Assembly: GCA_019693395.1 (NCBI GenBank)
Contig: JAAMXP010001184.1
Span: 1 to 48,815 of the forward strand
DNA length: 48,815 nucleotides
Source of the DNA: Ettlia oleoabundans
Taxonomy: Eukaryota; Chlorophyta; Chlorophyceae; Chlamydomonadales
Direction: 5' to 3'
In this document: positions 24,279 to 36,276 of the stretch, in pieces
Position numbering within the stretch: position 1 is the first letter of the stretch
How the letters are laid out: every line of letters starts with the position of its first letter
Notes under the pieces: model-generated
The model's database searches: none
Told to the model about the DNA's origin: nothing
Seen by the model: the letters and a program-made list of their open reading frames with translations, nothing else
Position numbers and translations under genes: made by a program

Positions 24279-27200
24279 TCAGCACCAGCAGACCAACAAC
24301 AACACACCTGAGCCTGTGACGAAGAAGAAAATGGAGGGGGCAAACAGGGACCACCCCCAGGAGCCTGTCACGTCAAACAGCCAGCCTGCATCAATAACGG
24401 AGGCATCATGAGCAGAGAAAATTGGGTACAGTTGGAAGAATCGGGGCAGCAGGCTCTGCATGAAACTGAAAAGGATTGGCACTGCAGGTGTGGCTCCACT
24501 GTTGTGGCAATGCCAATACCCTGACATATGAGATGACGCATTTGGGGCAACCCTGTCCATCCAGTGCAACTCAAATGCTTGTCCCTGCTGTGAGACATGT
24601 TGATCGTATAAATGCAAAAATTGAACAAAAATGTCCCCGGTGTTTGATGCAAACAGCCTCACCGGTGAAAGCCACCCCCACTATGCCCGGCAGCGCGCCG
24701 CTGGTGTTGGTCATGCCCAGCAGTACGGAGGCGTACCGCGGCGACAGGTCGGCGTGATTGCAATACAGTCCCGCCAGGCTGAAGCTGGCCAGCCCCAGAG
24801 ACAGAGTAACAAGCACTGCAAAGAGTCCCGAGCGGAGGCGAGGGCGGAGAGGAGCGGTACAGGCGACACAAAGTCAGCTGGTGGACACCGGGACCATGGC
24901 AGTTACGAGTCGACAGACACTGCCAACAAGCAGGTGGAAGCTTAGTGAAGCCCTTGCATTGCCAGACAGCAGCAGCAATTTATCAAGGATACAGCCTTGC
25001 TGCAAGTGGCCCAGGTATCGCAGCCCATTGCTCACCCACTGATGCTGAGCTGCCCTCCAACAGGCTCGCGGCTAGCAGGCAGCATGCAGGACCCAGGAAG
25101 GCAATGCACTGGGCAGCTTTCCTGCATGATGGAACACAAGCACAACAAGCAAGATCATTGAAGTAGACAACCAGGCGGGCAGGTGGGGGGAGAATGGAAG
25201 AGCCAGCACTGTGGTACGCTTTGCTCCGACCAACTGCATGGCACGTAACGGAGAGGGCGCACAAGGCGGCAGCAACAAGGGGGGCTGGCCTTGTTTATCA
25301 GCCCTTTCTCTTGCTGCCCTTGTAGGCTGAAGTCAAAAGCCCCCAGCAGCCCGCACCTGACCGTGACCACGGGCACACCCCGTGCAATGAGGGCATCAGC
25401 CGAGGGGCCCGCCATGGCTGATGCAGCAATGGCCGCCACTGGTGGCAGAAGGGACACCTGCGCATAACGGTCGTGTGGGATGGGCAGCGGGCCACGCTGG
25501 GGGGGGCTGGCTGACATGGGCGAAGTGCTGAAGACTTTTGCCAGGCTGTCAAGAATAGCCGAGGCAACCCACCGCACCACAATGCAGTGAACGCAGCACA
25601 AGTTTAACTGTCCGCACACCCACCCAGGCACCCTCACCAGCAAAGCATGGCAGCCCGGAGCAAACCAACCCACCTGCGCCGCGTGGGTGAGGTCGAGGCT
25701 CAGCGAATCTGTGAAGTAGGTGGGCATCCAGGCTAGCATGGTGTAGTGGAACCAGTTGTTGCAGAAGTGGGTGTAACCCAGCGCACGCAGCGGTGTGCTG
25801 CGCAGGAATGCGCGCCAGGGCACCGGCTGCTGCACATCAATCACGCCACCATGCCCGCCATGCCCCGCTGACGAGCCTGAATCGTCTGCTAACCGCAGCA
25901 CGGTGTTGCTTGGCTGTTGTCGCTGCGATGCTGCGTCAGGCACCCCGCCTGCCCTCGTCAGTGCTGCAGCGAGACTCGGGTCCTGCTCCTTGATCTGCAA
26001 GCACCAACAAAGACAGGGAGGGTTTGCGAGATACGGCAACTGACCCAGGAAGGCAAAGGTCCCTGCTCTGCTGCCAACAACCCGCACTACTACCGCCACA
26101 ATGCTTCAAAACGCTCTACATCACCCTCCAATGCCCAAACTCACCAGAGCGCCACCCTACTCACCTCTGTCATTAGGCGCTCCCACCATAGGCACCACAA
26201 CAGTCCCACGCCACCGAAAATGTAGAACACAGAAGGCCAGCCAAAACGCTCAATCAGCATTGGTGCCACCAGCAGGCCAAGCAGGCTGCAGGCAGGGACC
26301 ATGGAGGTCGTGAATCCACTGCGTATGGTGAGCGCGGCTCTCCACCTACAGCAACCGGGCTCCACCCAGCTGCAGCTGCGCGACATTGGCGGCAATCTCC
26401 CCCATCCAACAGCGGAGGCAACCAAGCAAGCCAGCTTGCTAGGCAGCCAGCTGCAAGTTTTACTTTAACAACCGACACTCACGACCACCAGTGTACCACA
26501 TCCTGATCGGCAGCCAGCAAGGCCGGCACGCACCTGCCCACGTGCAGGCCGCCAAATATGAAGCTGATTGCCCGGCTGCGCTGCTCTGTGGGGATGGAGC
26601 GTGCCACTATATCTGTAGCAGCAGAGGGGGCCACCCCCTCCCCAAGCCCCACGGCTGCTCGTGAGACAAAAAGGCCCGGCAAAGTGCCCGCCAGCAGCGG
26701 CACGCCAGCCGTGGCGGCTGCAGGCGCAGGCGAGCACAGGTGTAAGCGAAGATTTTTCAAAGCGAGTGCCTGCTCAAGATAGTTCCTGCTGTTGCCACCA
26801 GCAAAAAAAAAGAAAGGCACGTGTGTCTGTTGGGCAAACGCCTTGCCAGACTCTGCACCAAGCAGCTAGTCCAATAGCACGGAACACACCCATCAAATAC
26901 AGCAATGGCCCACGCATGAAAACAGGGCACTCACCACTCCACAGAGCCACTCCACTGGGCAGCACTGTGCGACCACCGAGAAGTGAGGCAGCATAGCCAC
27001 CCGGTATCTGGCTCAGCAGGTAGCCGTAAAAGAAAGAACTTTGGACCAGGCCTGGGAGGAGGGTGTTTGGCAAACAGGCAGGCAAGCCGTCCAGCTTTAC
27101 AAACTGACAATTCAAACACATGTGGCATGTGTAAGAACACATGTCCAAAGAGCAGGGCAGCCAAGGCAGTTGGGCATCAATCCGCCAGTGCAGCATCCAT

Positions 27201-27829
27201 TTTACACACCCACCTGATATTGTTGGGCTCCAGCCAAAGTCACGGCTCATCGCCAGGATGGCCACAGATATATTAACCTGCGTGTGCATAGAGTAATGAA
27301 AGAAAACCCGTGGATCACAGTTTAATCTAGGTAGTAGCATGAGCAGCATGCCCTTCCACCCTGAACTAACCCTACTGCTTTTCGAGCACCCAGCTGATTA
27401 CCCACCCACCTTGTCCATGTTGCATATCACAAACGACATGCTGGTGGCAAAGACAAGCTTGTACTGCGCTGGTAACTCCACCCACTGCCGCTGCAACGTC
27501 GCCAAAGCAGCCGCTGCAGGGCTGGCGGGGGCGTCACCGTCGTCCTTGTTGCTCCGCTCACGACCGTCGCTGGGTGCTGCAATGGGGGGGGGCACTGCTG
27601 CAGTGCTGGCAGTGCCTGACACTGTCTTGTAGGGCTGCCCGCTCCATCGGCTTCCTTGTGAAGCAGACCGAGGAGGGACATCGCGGTTTCCCTTCTGGCG
27701 GCACACAACCACGGCTGCCGACCGGGTGGGGAGGGCTGGCGCTGGCACAGGGCCAGCGACAGGCCGCCACACCCTGCAGGCGGCAACAGAAGCGCCAGCT
27801 TTATCTTGTTGTGCTTGGGGGCTGCACAT
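24279..27829 (-). CDS. MFS anion/phosphate transporter, PHT4/SLC17-like, probably plastid
   Basis: Major-facilitator transporter of the plant PHT4 (ANTR) branch, which moves inorganic phosphate and some organic anions, often in plastid membranes (family knowledge). Ten exons: 27410-27829, 27214-27277, 26935-27051, 26534-26717, 26165-26285, 25674-25994, 25357-25457, 25036-25121, 24663-24815, 24279-24385, closing as 557 aa. Seen: a roughly 110-residue Arg/Ser/Ala-rich leader resembling a transit peptide, then VICNMDKVNISVAILAMS with DFGWSPTISG (TM1), VQSSFFYGYLLSQIPGG, the loop and TM4 motif AAVGLGEGVAPSA, IPTEQRSRAISFIFGGLHVG, ERFGWPSVFYIFGGVG, a central loop, WFHYTMLAWMPTYF, AGPSADALIARGV, RYASVLLGMTNTSGALPGIV and WSLFAPSIFFF. 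About 11-12 spans. The start is the ATG at 27829. The C-terminus is short after the last span; an extra 3' exon in the gap is possible. Confidence 0.9.
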
Positions 27830-28271
27830 GAGCGTCAACCCAAGCCCAGGCCGTGAGTTGTAGCTCCGGCCACCAGCCCCCCGACTGAAGACTCCAACAA
27901 AACTTACCGCGCGCTGGCGCCGTTGGCTGAGGCCAGGCGTTGCGTATTCATAAGTTCAAAGCGTCAAGCGATGACGGCCAGTCGGTGGGACCGACGGCAG
28001 CTAATTAACGCGGCGAGGTGTTCAACACGTGCTTGCAGGAAGTAGCGGCTCGGACATGTGTCAACAACTGCCAGCACGGTATAGTTGAATTTTCTCAACG
28101 TCCCCCACGTACGGAGGAGCCCTTCTAGTCTTTTTGGCGCACCTTGTACTGCGGCGTACCGCCTGTTGCCCCAACGAGCCTATTCTAGACCAGCTTTCCT
28201 GCCTGCAGTTCCTTAAAAAGCAGCAATCGCCATAACTATATCGACGCAGCCTTCGCCGAAGTAGAAGAGGC
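27830..28271. promoter_or_regulatory. Divergent intergenic region, probable shared promoter
   Basis: About 440 bases between the transporter start (minus) and PAM16 (plus), both nuclear genes for organelle proteins. Expected to carry both promoters. No element was identified with confidence. Confidence 0.45.
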
Positions 28272-29311
28272 ATGGTGAGGCCGGGAATGCGCTGCTAGTC
28301 GCCGTGACAATATTCGCCGAGTCAATAAAGTGCGCACCTCTCCTTTGGTGCAGGCTGCGAAAATTTTGGCCAACCTTCTGGTGGCGGGCGGCACAGTGCT
28401 CTTCCGTGCGGCCGCTCAGGCCTACCGGCAAGCAATAATAAGTGAGTGCAGCTGTTTCCACGAAACTTGCACCGCTCAGACTGCGTCCCGCGCCCGGGAG
28501 GAGAGGCACATGTTGCCGCTGCCCGCTGTGGAGAGCGGATGCTGCCTCGACTGGCATAGCCAGGCTACCTTGTTCGCAGGGCATCTGCAGTTCGCCGGCT
28601 ATGTAAGTCCCCATGAGGTGCCTTTGCCGAACTTCACCTGTTGGGTTGCTGGCAATGCAGATGGCACCAAAGCGGGCGTAGCAGCAGAGGGTGCCAATGC
28701 GGCGCGGTCAGCAGCGGGTGGCAAACAGCTGACGCTTCAAGAAGCACAAATGATTCTGGGAATTGAGTCGGGAGCAACGTGGCAGGAAATCATGAAGGTG
28801 AGCCTTTGAGAAATAGCTGAGCCAGCGATGTGGGGCTTTCTTTGCATTGTTCGTTATGCCATCAATTGATGCGGACCACAAGAAGATGCAACACCGCTCG
28901 TACCCTTCGCATTGGCAGCAACCCATAAGTTTATCCCAATTCTTTGCAGAAGTACGAGCACTTATACCAGGCCAACGAAAAGACAGGTTCCTTCTACTTG
29001 CAGTCCAAGGTCTACAGGTCTGCACGGTTTGCAGCCTTGGCATATGGCGCACTTTTAGGTCCCTGCACAGCCTATAAGTGTGCACCTTGCACAACAGCTT
29101 ATTGTCCTTTTGGATGTTTATGGACGGAACTTTTGCTGACGCCTGTCCTGTTCTGTCTTTTACTCAAACTGACATGTGCTTGGCCCCCAACACGGACACT
29201 TGCAGGGCCAAGGAGCGGTTGGAGCAAGAGTTTCAGGAGCAGGGGATGCCAATGGACTTTCCAGAGGACCAGCAACAGCAGCAGTCGGGCAGCAGCGGCG
29301 GCAGCGGATGA
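28272..29311 (+). CDS. PAM16: Mitochondrial import motor subunit PAM16/TIM16
   Basis: J-like regulator of the PAM motor at the TIM23 translocase on the matrix side of the mitochondrial inner membrane; it tethers and restrains PAM18 (family knowledge). Five exons: 28272-28274, 28354-28441, 28661-28797, 28950-29017, 29206-29311, closing as 133 aa. The first coding exon is the ATG alone, followed by a GTGAGG donor; the next exon starts AAKILANLLVAGGTVLFRA, the conserved PAM16 N-terminus. Further: QAYRQAI, a short Ala/Gly linker, LTLQEAQMILGIESG, WQEIMKKYEHLYQANEK, GSFYLQSKVYRAKERLEQEF. The J-domain HPD is absent, as is normal for this subunit; the DKLF-like position reads YEHLY here. The Gln/Gly/Ser tail ends the protein. 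A TGTAA lies 237 bases after the stop. Confidence 0.94.
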
Positions 29312-30198
29312 CATGGCCCTAGGCTGTTTCGGTTGTCCTTGTTGCCTTGTTGCTCAGCTGTCCTTGGCTAACATGCTACACTCGGCTGCCCCGTACGCGC
29401 CACAGCTGGCATGGCAGCCGCTGTATCATTATCTGATTCTGTGTTTAATTCTGTCCAGAAATGTGTTCACATTTCATGCTCTCCTTCTGCTGCTGTGCTC
29501 CGCTCTTCTGCTCTTGCTGTCTGGCTGACTCCCTGCTAAAATCTGCGTGTAACCCGTCGTTTTCTCAATCTTATCGGCTGAAAGAGCACACTGTGAGAAC
29601 CACCAGTAGCTTAAAAGCACATGTGTGTGACGTAATGCCCAGAGTGCATCCTGGAAGGCGTTTCTGCTGCACCCTCGCTCTGCATTGACAGTCATGGCTT
29701 GGCATCATAAATGCAAAGAACTGCCTGGACTTGATGCAGTCGGAATTGGCAAGAGAGAAGCGCAGTAGGCACGGCAAGGTAGGTGCGGCAAATGAGAGGT
29801 GCCCGCTGTGGTAACCTGCACCACAGACAGCTGCCAATGGCCTCAAAGGCTGATCATGCCGGAGGCGACTCCAAGTCCCTGGTGTAATACAAGGGGCTAC
29901 TGCCGAGCAGTGCTGACAGCACAGCAGCAATAACTATCGGGGTACGTCAGCTCTAGCAGCAATCGAGATGTCACCTGGTATTGATCCAGTTGTCGCCTTC
30001 ATTAACCTGTTGCATCATTGCATAGTATAGCAATGGGTACATTCCATTGTTGGCAGCCATTGTTGTTTAATGTACCAACACAAACTTCCAGTGAGCATCT
30101 TCCAGGTCGCACATGGGGACGATTCCAGCATGCTCTTACTGTTATTCCATCTGGCACGCATAAATACATCCTCACAGTCTCAACCGCAGTTGAACAAG
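29312..30198. other. Convergent intergenic region with TGTAA signal
   Basis: About 890 bases between PAM16 (plus) and the PRXL2-like gene (minus). A plus-strand TGTAA at 29548-29552 is a plausible PAM16 polyadenylation signal. Pyrimidine-rich 3' UTR-like sequence precedes it. I see no other gene. Confidence 0.5.
29548..29552 (+). terminator. TGTAA polyadenylation signal candidate (PAM16)
   Basis: TGTAA 237 bases after the PAM16 stop codon, the first such element downstream that I found. Confidence 0.45.
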
Positions 30199-32158
30199 TC
30201 AGAAGAGTGTGCGCAGAGTCTGCGTGGGTGCCTGCACAGCTGCCGCCCCTGTCGGCATCACTGCCGCGATTATTTCCTCCACGTCAGCATATCGCAAGAT
30301 GCCAGCATCAGCGTGCCGGAACACAACCTGCCGCCCATCAAACCCAATGCAGCCACCCTGCTGCGTCAAGAGGCGCTCGTCAGCCGGGGCAAGCTCCTTC
30401 CCTGTATAGAATAAAATCAGCCACATGCAAATGGTGGGTCGGTCCGGTGGCAGGCAAAGACATGTCAAGCAGCGGCAGTAAAAGGGTCCTGCCAGTAGGA
30501 GCCAAACAATGCCACGTTCTTGCTTGCAGCAACTGCGCCATTGGCATACTCCTGTCATAACTAAGGTCCCAGGCAGTATGCAATGCAGCACGCCAGCAGG
30601 CATCCTTCGCATAGATTTCTCTACTCACAGTTCGACAGCACCAGGTTCATGTTGTACCTGAGGAGGGAACAAGCAGGGGCGCGCAGTTGAACTGCTCATG
30701 GGCCAAGCAAGCACAATTTGGAGTGGGGGCACCAACAAGGCCAAACACGCCAACCAACTAGCAGCACTGCCATTGGCTGGCATTTCACCATCCGTACTTT
30801 GCTCCATCCTGGCCTCCAGTCCCCAACCCACCCCATCCTGGCCCCCAGTCCCCAGCCCACTGTCCCTTTTCCCTCAGCAGCAGCGGCTGCTCACAGGCGC
30901 AGCGTTGCAAGCTCAAAGGGCCGCTGGTAGCCTCCTCCCAGAACATCAAACAGGCTGCCCCCACTACTGCCGTTGGTTCCTGCAAACACAGGCTTGGCTG
31001 AGCGGTCTCCTCGGTAGCCACGCAGAACTTCTTGGATGGTGCCGGGGGAGCCTATACCAGCCAGCATGGGCAGAAGCTTGGCATAGGCGCTGATGTTCAC
31101 ATCTGGCGCAAAGCCGGGGCTGAAACCAAGGGCCCTATACAGGTCTCCAGTGGGGTCTGCAGGCCAGGCATGTGAAGCTGTTTAGATTACTGCAGCAGCA
31201 GCAGCAGCAGCAGCAGGCATTACAAGCAGAGCCCAACGCACGGCGGAGAAACAAGTTCTGTTTGCTGCAACGCTCAAATATATGCCAAGCTGTCGTGCTG
31301 TAGCAACACCCTGGCCCAGCAGCTACGACTGCAGGTTGCAGCTCAGTCTGACCCAACAGTGCGCCAGGAGCACACAGCTGCACTCCTCTCCTGCCCAGGC
31401 AGAGCAGCCAGAAGCAAACCAGCACATCGCCAGCCGCCTCACCAGCATAGAGCAGGTCCAGTGGGAATCCCAGCAATTCGGAAAACTTGCGACCCTTCTC
31501 GGGCTCACCAAGCCCCACTGCCAGCACCCGTATACCGGAGGATTGCAGCTGCAGGGCAGCAAGGTGGACCCGAATGGGAGAGGTGGCAGCGGTTAATTTG
31601 CATGCTGCAACTTTGCCCTTTTTCTCTGATGCCTCAGCACAGTGGTGGACTATGCATGCAGGTGACAGGTGCACTTCATGAATGCAAGCGTGCTCAGTTA
31701 TCCTGCAACCCATCCCTCACGTCTGCGGGCGTGTCCCCACTATTGCTCACCTGCGGCAGCACCGCCATGAGTTTTTGTGCGAGCTCGGTGCTGCTTAAGT
31801 CGCCAAAGTGGGTCAGGAAGGCCACAACGCAGCGTGTGCCGGGCTCTGCGCGCCACAGCTTGGTCAGCGTCACCTCCTCGCCGCTCACCGCTGATAGCAC
31901 CTTGTGCTGCTGCAGTACGTCATAGTCTGCAGTTTCGGTGGCACTGAATGCACTGCTGGAAGCAGCGGAGCAGCGGATATGATGCTGCACTGCCTGCCGG
32001 GGCCGTAGTGGCGTGGTGCGTGAAAGAGTCACAACAGCAGCCGCTCTGGTGTGCGCTGGCATGGGTGCAGGTTGGGCATGCCGCCTGCTGCGGACGGCTG
32101 CACAGCTGATGGCCGCATGCAATGCCGTACTTGCAGCACATGGTACTGCTGGCATCAT
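30199..32158 (-). CDS. PRXL2/AAED1-like thioredoxin-fold protein, predicted chloroplast
   Basis: Member of the peroxiredoxin-like (AhpC/TSA-type) PRXL2 group found in plant plastids; biochemical role unknown. Five exons: 31751-32158, 31443-31548, 30895-31156, 30629-30657, 30199-30401, closing as 335 aa. Seen: a roughly 75-residue Ser/Ala/Arg-rich leader typical of a transit peptide, KVLSAVSGEEVTLTKLW, CVVAFLTHFGDLSSTELAQK, SSGIRVLAVGLGEPEKGRKF, LGFPLDLLYADPTGDLYRAL, GTIQEVLRGYRGDR, LSNWKELAP and LLTQQGGCIGFDGRQVVFRH. In the position of the catalytic CxxC or peroxidatic Cys the sequence reads THFGDLSS, without cysteine, as in the related plant proteins I know. An intron carries a short CAG repeat (31191-31216). 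It ends convergent with PAM16 and starts divergent to the LYRM2-like gene. Confidence 0.85.
31191..31216. repeat. Short (CAG)n repeat in intron
   Basis: About eight uninterrupted GCA units in the second intron of the PRXL2-like gene, part of the general CAG/CTG richness of this genome. Confidence 0.85.
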
Positions 32159-32644
32159 ATCAACTGCCTGGAATGCTGTATAAGAGGAATATCCTGCAAC
32201 AGCCGGGGAGGGGATCTGTCACGGTGGTTGTTGGTGCAGGACTGTGTTGGCGGTAGGGGTTGAAAGGCTAAGCGCTCAACGGTGTCAGTCGGGGACCAGA
32301 TCTAGCCATGCAAATACACCTCGGACCGGTAACGGCTCTCACTACCTGGTTTTCCCTGCTGCAAGCGGCAGAGGAAGAAGTTAAAGCCGTGTCCTCTTCA
32401 AACAGTGGTTGGTACGATCGCCTGTTGATATCAAACTGAAACAATGATTCAAAGTTTAGATTCCTGGACAGAGGGAGCGTTTTATTGGAGTTGCAAGGGC
32501 TCTGATGGCCGCAGCAGGCGGCGCACGCGCGCTCTAACTGTATATGCCACTCCTTCAGAGCAATGCCAGGTTATGCCAATTGCTAGCAGGCACTTACTAC
32601 CATTGGGATCATACTGGGATCAAGGCGGGCTTCCCGCCGCATAC
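32159..32644. promoter_or_regulatory. Divergent intergenic region, probable shared promoter
   Basis: About 490 bases between the PRXL2-like start (minus) and the LYRM2-like ATG (plus). Short ORFs occur, none convincing. Both promoters should lie here. Confidence 0.45.
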
Positions 32645-33037
32645 ATGTCGGAGCTGCGGGGCTTCATCCTCCGCACAGAGGTGCTGCACCTGTATCGGCA
32701 GCTGCTTCGCGTGTCCAAAAGAACCCAAGACTCTGCAACCAGAGGTGAGTGTGCAGACGTGGCGCCGACCACCGCTACCGCCATCACCCCACTTCGGCTT
32801 GGCTCTGCTCCTTGGTGTGCCTGGCCCGCTGGGGGGCTCAGGCGCTGTCCTGACCACCACCAGAGAAGCTGTCCTCCTAACATTGCACTACATGATGCAG
32901 GCGAGCTTCGGCGGCAGATTCGGCAGGACTTTGAGGCACAGCGGCAGCCCAAGGACTTGCACATGGTCAAATTCCTGTTGAGCGACGGCAGGCTGAAACT
33001 CAAACAGCTGGGGGAAATGCTGGGCATGCAGCAATAA
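32645..33037 (+). CDS. LYR-motif protein, LYRM2-like
   Basis: Small Complex1_LYR protein. LYR proteins bind the acylated mitochondrial acyl-carrier protein and help assemble respiratory complexes or Fe-S proteins (family knowledge). Two exons, 32645-32744 and 32901-33037, phase 1 junction, closing as 78 aa. Seen: SELRGFILRTEVLHLYRQLL with the LYR tripeptide early in helix 1, RVSKRTQD, then ELRRQIRQDFEAQRQ, HMVKFLLSDGRLKLKQLGEM. The helix order and the LxDGRxxLKxL end resemble LYRM2 more than other LYRM proteins. The length fits the family (about 80-90 aa). The ATG at 32645 sits directly before the first helix. It converges with the kinase gene downstream. Confidence 0.85.
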   Translation: MSELRGFILRTEVLHLYRQLLRVSKRTQDSATRGECADVAPTTATAITPLRLGSAPWCAWPAGGLRRCPDHHQRSCPPNIALHDAGELRRQIRQDFEAQRQPKDLHMVKFLLSDGRLKLKQLGEMLGMQQ

Positions 33038-33640
33038 CAGTATGGCACCAATCATAGCGTGCACAAATGTTGAGTAGGCATGGCATGCCTTCTCCTGTTC
33101 TGCTATGACGCAGGCAATATGAGTTGACATCTGCCTTTTTACAATCCCAAAACTTGCTTCGCTCTGCTTTGCCTGTGCTTCTAGCAGTTTCAGTTTGTGT
33201 GCTTTCCAGGGATTAGCTCATGTTACAATCTATCTTGTACCATAGATCAATTTGACCGAAGAGGAGCTAGTTAATGACAGTATGATACAGGGTTTCAAGT
33301 AGCCTAGGCCAGGCCTCCTAGGCCTGTGTGTTCTTGTGGGGCGTTGTGGCATGCAGCATCCCACCCAAGAATTTGCAAGCTAGACAGATCATTCAAGCTA
33401 GACAGATCATTAAACCAATCACGCGAGGCATGCAGTCACATACAACCTGGTTAGCTTACTTATGAATCAGGGTGGTTGAAACCTTGGAGAAGGAATGTAA
33501 TGATGGCACGAGGGTTTAGTAAGTGAATTACTTGAGCGGTGCACTCACAAGGGTGTTGCTCGTGTTTGCATAGGCAGACGGTAACCAGGAAAAAAAGAAC
33601 TAACATAAAGAGCTTGCATTGCGGCAGCTGCTGGCACAGC
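33038..33640. other. Convergent intergenic region
   Basis: About 600 bases between the LYRM2-like gene and the kinase gene tail. AT-richer than coding sequence. It holds a perfect 18-base tandem duplication at 33376-33411 and an imperfect CCTAGGCC-rich repeat near 33303-33325. No gene seen. Confidence 0.55.
33376..33411. repeat. Perfect 18-bp tandem duplication
   Basis: Two adjacent copies of CAAGCTAGACAGATCATT (33376-33393 and 33394-33411) in the 3' intergenic region. Confidence 0.95.
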
Positions 33641-36208
33641 TCACTTGGGGCCGCCTTTCAGGAGGTGCCAGAACCCCTTCTTGTTCCTGTCGTGCTCGTT
33701 CTTGTGCTTGCGCAGTTCTGTCTTGGAGGGCGCCATCGCTGCAGAGTGTGCCTGCTGCCCAATGGCCTTCGGATGGCCGCCAGCAGCTGATGCGTTAGGA
33801 AGCGGGCTTGGGGTGTGCGGCTGCATGTAGGCTGAAGCAGCTGGGGAGTGCATGACCATAGGCACCGGGCTACCTGCCAGTATCGGGTTGGATGTTGCAG
33901 CCGCTGCAGCTGGCGCCAAGGGAGGGGGGCGTACAGGCAGTGGCGGCCCTGGTGCGGGCGATGGAGGCCTGCTTGATGAAGCAAGTGGGCTAAGCCCTGC
34001 CGTTGCAACTGGCACCACGGTTTTTTTCTTACGCTCGGCAGGCCTAGCTTCCATGCGGCTGTCGGCAGATGCAGCTGCATCGGGGGGCATCGGCGCGCGG
34101 GATGCCATTGACAGCTGCCGCCCCTGCTGCACTCGATGCTGTGATGGGTGCCACTGTCGCTGCTGTGGCTGGCTCTGCTGGCGCTGCTGCTGCACTGCCA
34201 TCAGCACTTCCACAGCATCCTCCACAGACAGACTCCTGCTGCGCATGCTGCGGAGAGGCTTGCTCCCTGCCGTCTCCTCAGAAGCTTCCTCGCTCACCGC
34301 CCCCAGGGCTGCAGCATGCCGTGAACGTTGGGCAGGACGGCTGACCAAGCCGGCCAGCTCAGACGAACCGCTTAAGCTCCTGCGGCGGAGCAGGTTGCTG
34401 CTGCTGCGCTCCATCTGAGCCTCAGCCGCCGCTGCCAGGCTGCCATAGCTCTGCGACTTGCGCATGGCAGCTGCCACCTCAGCGGCTGGCTGGCGATGCC
34501 TGGACGCAGCACTAGGCTCGCCACCGCCGCCAGTTTGAAGCCCCTTGCTGCTCCTGGGTGCCTCATCCTCCTCAGCTGCAGCAGCTAGTGCCTGCAGATC
34601 TCCCGTGCTGAAGCTCTTCTGCTTTCCTCTCAGCGCGCTGGCCACGCTGGACCCACTGCAACATGCATGGCCCACAACACAACACAACATAAACAGCCAA
34701 GTAACATGTCTGACTCCTGGGTTTCAGGCTGCCAGCAGGGGCAGGTCGCACAATACGCTGTCAGTCTTGCAACTGCAATGTAATGCATGCTGGGGATGTG
34801 CCAATCTGGTTGCAGAATCATAAGACCTGCTCAGAAGCGTCGCGATTCATGGCTGCTATACAGTCAGAACACAGAGACACCAGCAACAACCCACCCCAGC
34901 TTGCCCATCACCATGGTATGCCTCAATCTACTCCAGCCGGTCATCACCCACCTGTGGTATCTCGGCGGCAGCACAACGGCCAACTGCTCGTTGATTCGCT
35001 CCCACTCATCGCTGCGCCGCGGCACGGGTATGGGCTGCACCAGGCGCGCATGATTGGTGCGCTCCCAGCTGAGGGCGGGGCTGATGCAGCGATCCTGGAG
35101 CTCTTCAGGCAGCAGGGCCAGGTGGCGCTGGGCCTGTGATGCAGGGGTGGGTAAACGACAGGGGGTCGGCGGGAGTGGTGCTGGCGATAATGTGGAGGCG
35201 GGAAGGTTGGTCAAGATGGATGAGAGACCAACATGAGCATGAGCACTAGTTTGTGAAGATCAATCAACCAATTCTCTCAGAAGTGCACAGGGACATATCC
35301 GCTGTTCTTTTCGACATGCAACATATAGCATCCAACGGAGGTGTTGCGCTGCTCTCACCAGGGAAGTCTGCAGGATGTCGTCGACCGTAGGCCTATTGGC
35401 GGGGTTGGGCTGCAGCATGTCTGCCACGAGCCCATGCAGCTCCGGTAAGTAGCGGCTGGGGATGGGGGGCACCACCCCCGACAGCACCTGCATGTGCATG
35501 GAGAGATAGGGAGGCAAGCAGGACATGTGGATGCCTGCTTGTGCGCAAGTGTTCGCCGGTGGTTGCGGATCCCCGGTCAAGCTGGTCCTGAGCACCACCT
35601 TGACGGGCTCACTTGCAGCACACCTGCCTACAGCCATGCCTTCAATGGAGCAGCGGAGAACAAGATCATTGCAGGACATGGAGCAGCACAAAACACTGCA
35701 CTTCAACGGCTGTTGTCGGTCGAAACAGCAGCACAGCACGTTGAGCAGCAAAGGCCAGGTCGAGGCGCACCTTGTGCCGCGTCTCACGGTCGTTGGCTCC
35801 CAAAAAAAGGGGCCTCAGGGTGCACAACTGGTGCAGGATGCAGCCCAAAGACCACACATCTGCAGGGCGCACAGGTCGCAGCAAGCACCAAGAATAGTTT
35901 CTGGCGCAGCAATGGCAGCAGGATGCTTCGGTAAGCTAGGTACTAGGGCAGGCCATGGCGGAAACAGGGAGGGTCTCACAGCAGGCACAGCACGCCTACA
36001 TTTGTGCCAGCCCATGTGGGTCAGCGACATGATTGGCTGCCCTCAATGAGTGCTTACCAGCTGAATAAGAGTAGGGCTGATGGCGCCACATCTCTGCGGG
36101 GCAGGCAGGCACAGCGTCAAAGGTCACACACTGCCGCAAGGCCATAGTACCAGGGTTTGAAGGGCTTCACTCAACGCTTTCTGAAGAATTGAGACACACA
36201 TTGGTGCC

Positions 36209-36276
<68 letters not shown>

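Noticed and set aside
23492..24411. ORFs of about 270-280 codons across the N run
   Set aside because: The body is unknown bases, so the open frame is an artefact of the gap.
33852..34418. Plus-strand ORF of 188 codons opposite the kinase tail
   Set aside because: Mirror of the Ser/Ala/Pro/Gln-rich tail; high GC and CAG bias keep the opposite frame open. The minus-strand frame is supported by splicing in phase to the kinase domain.
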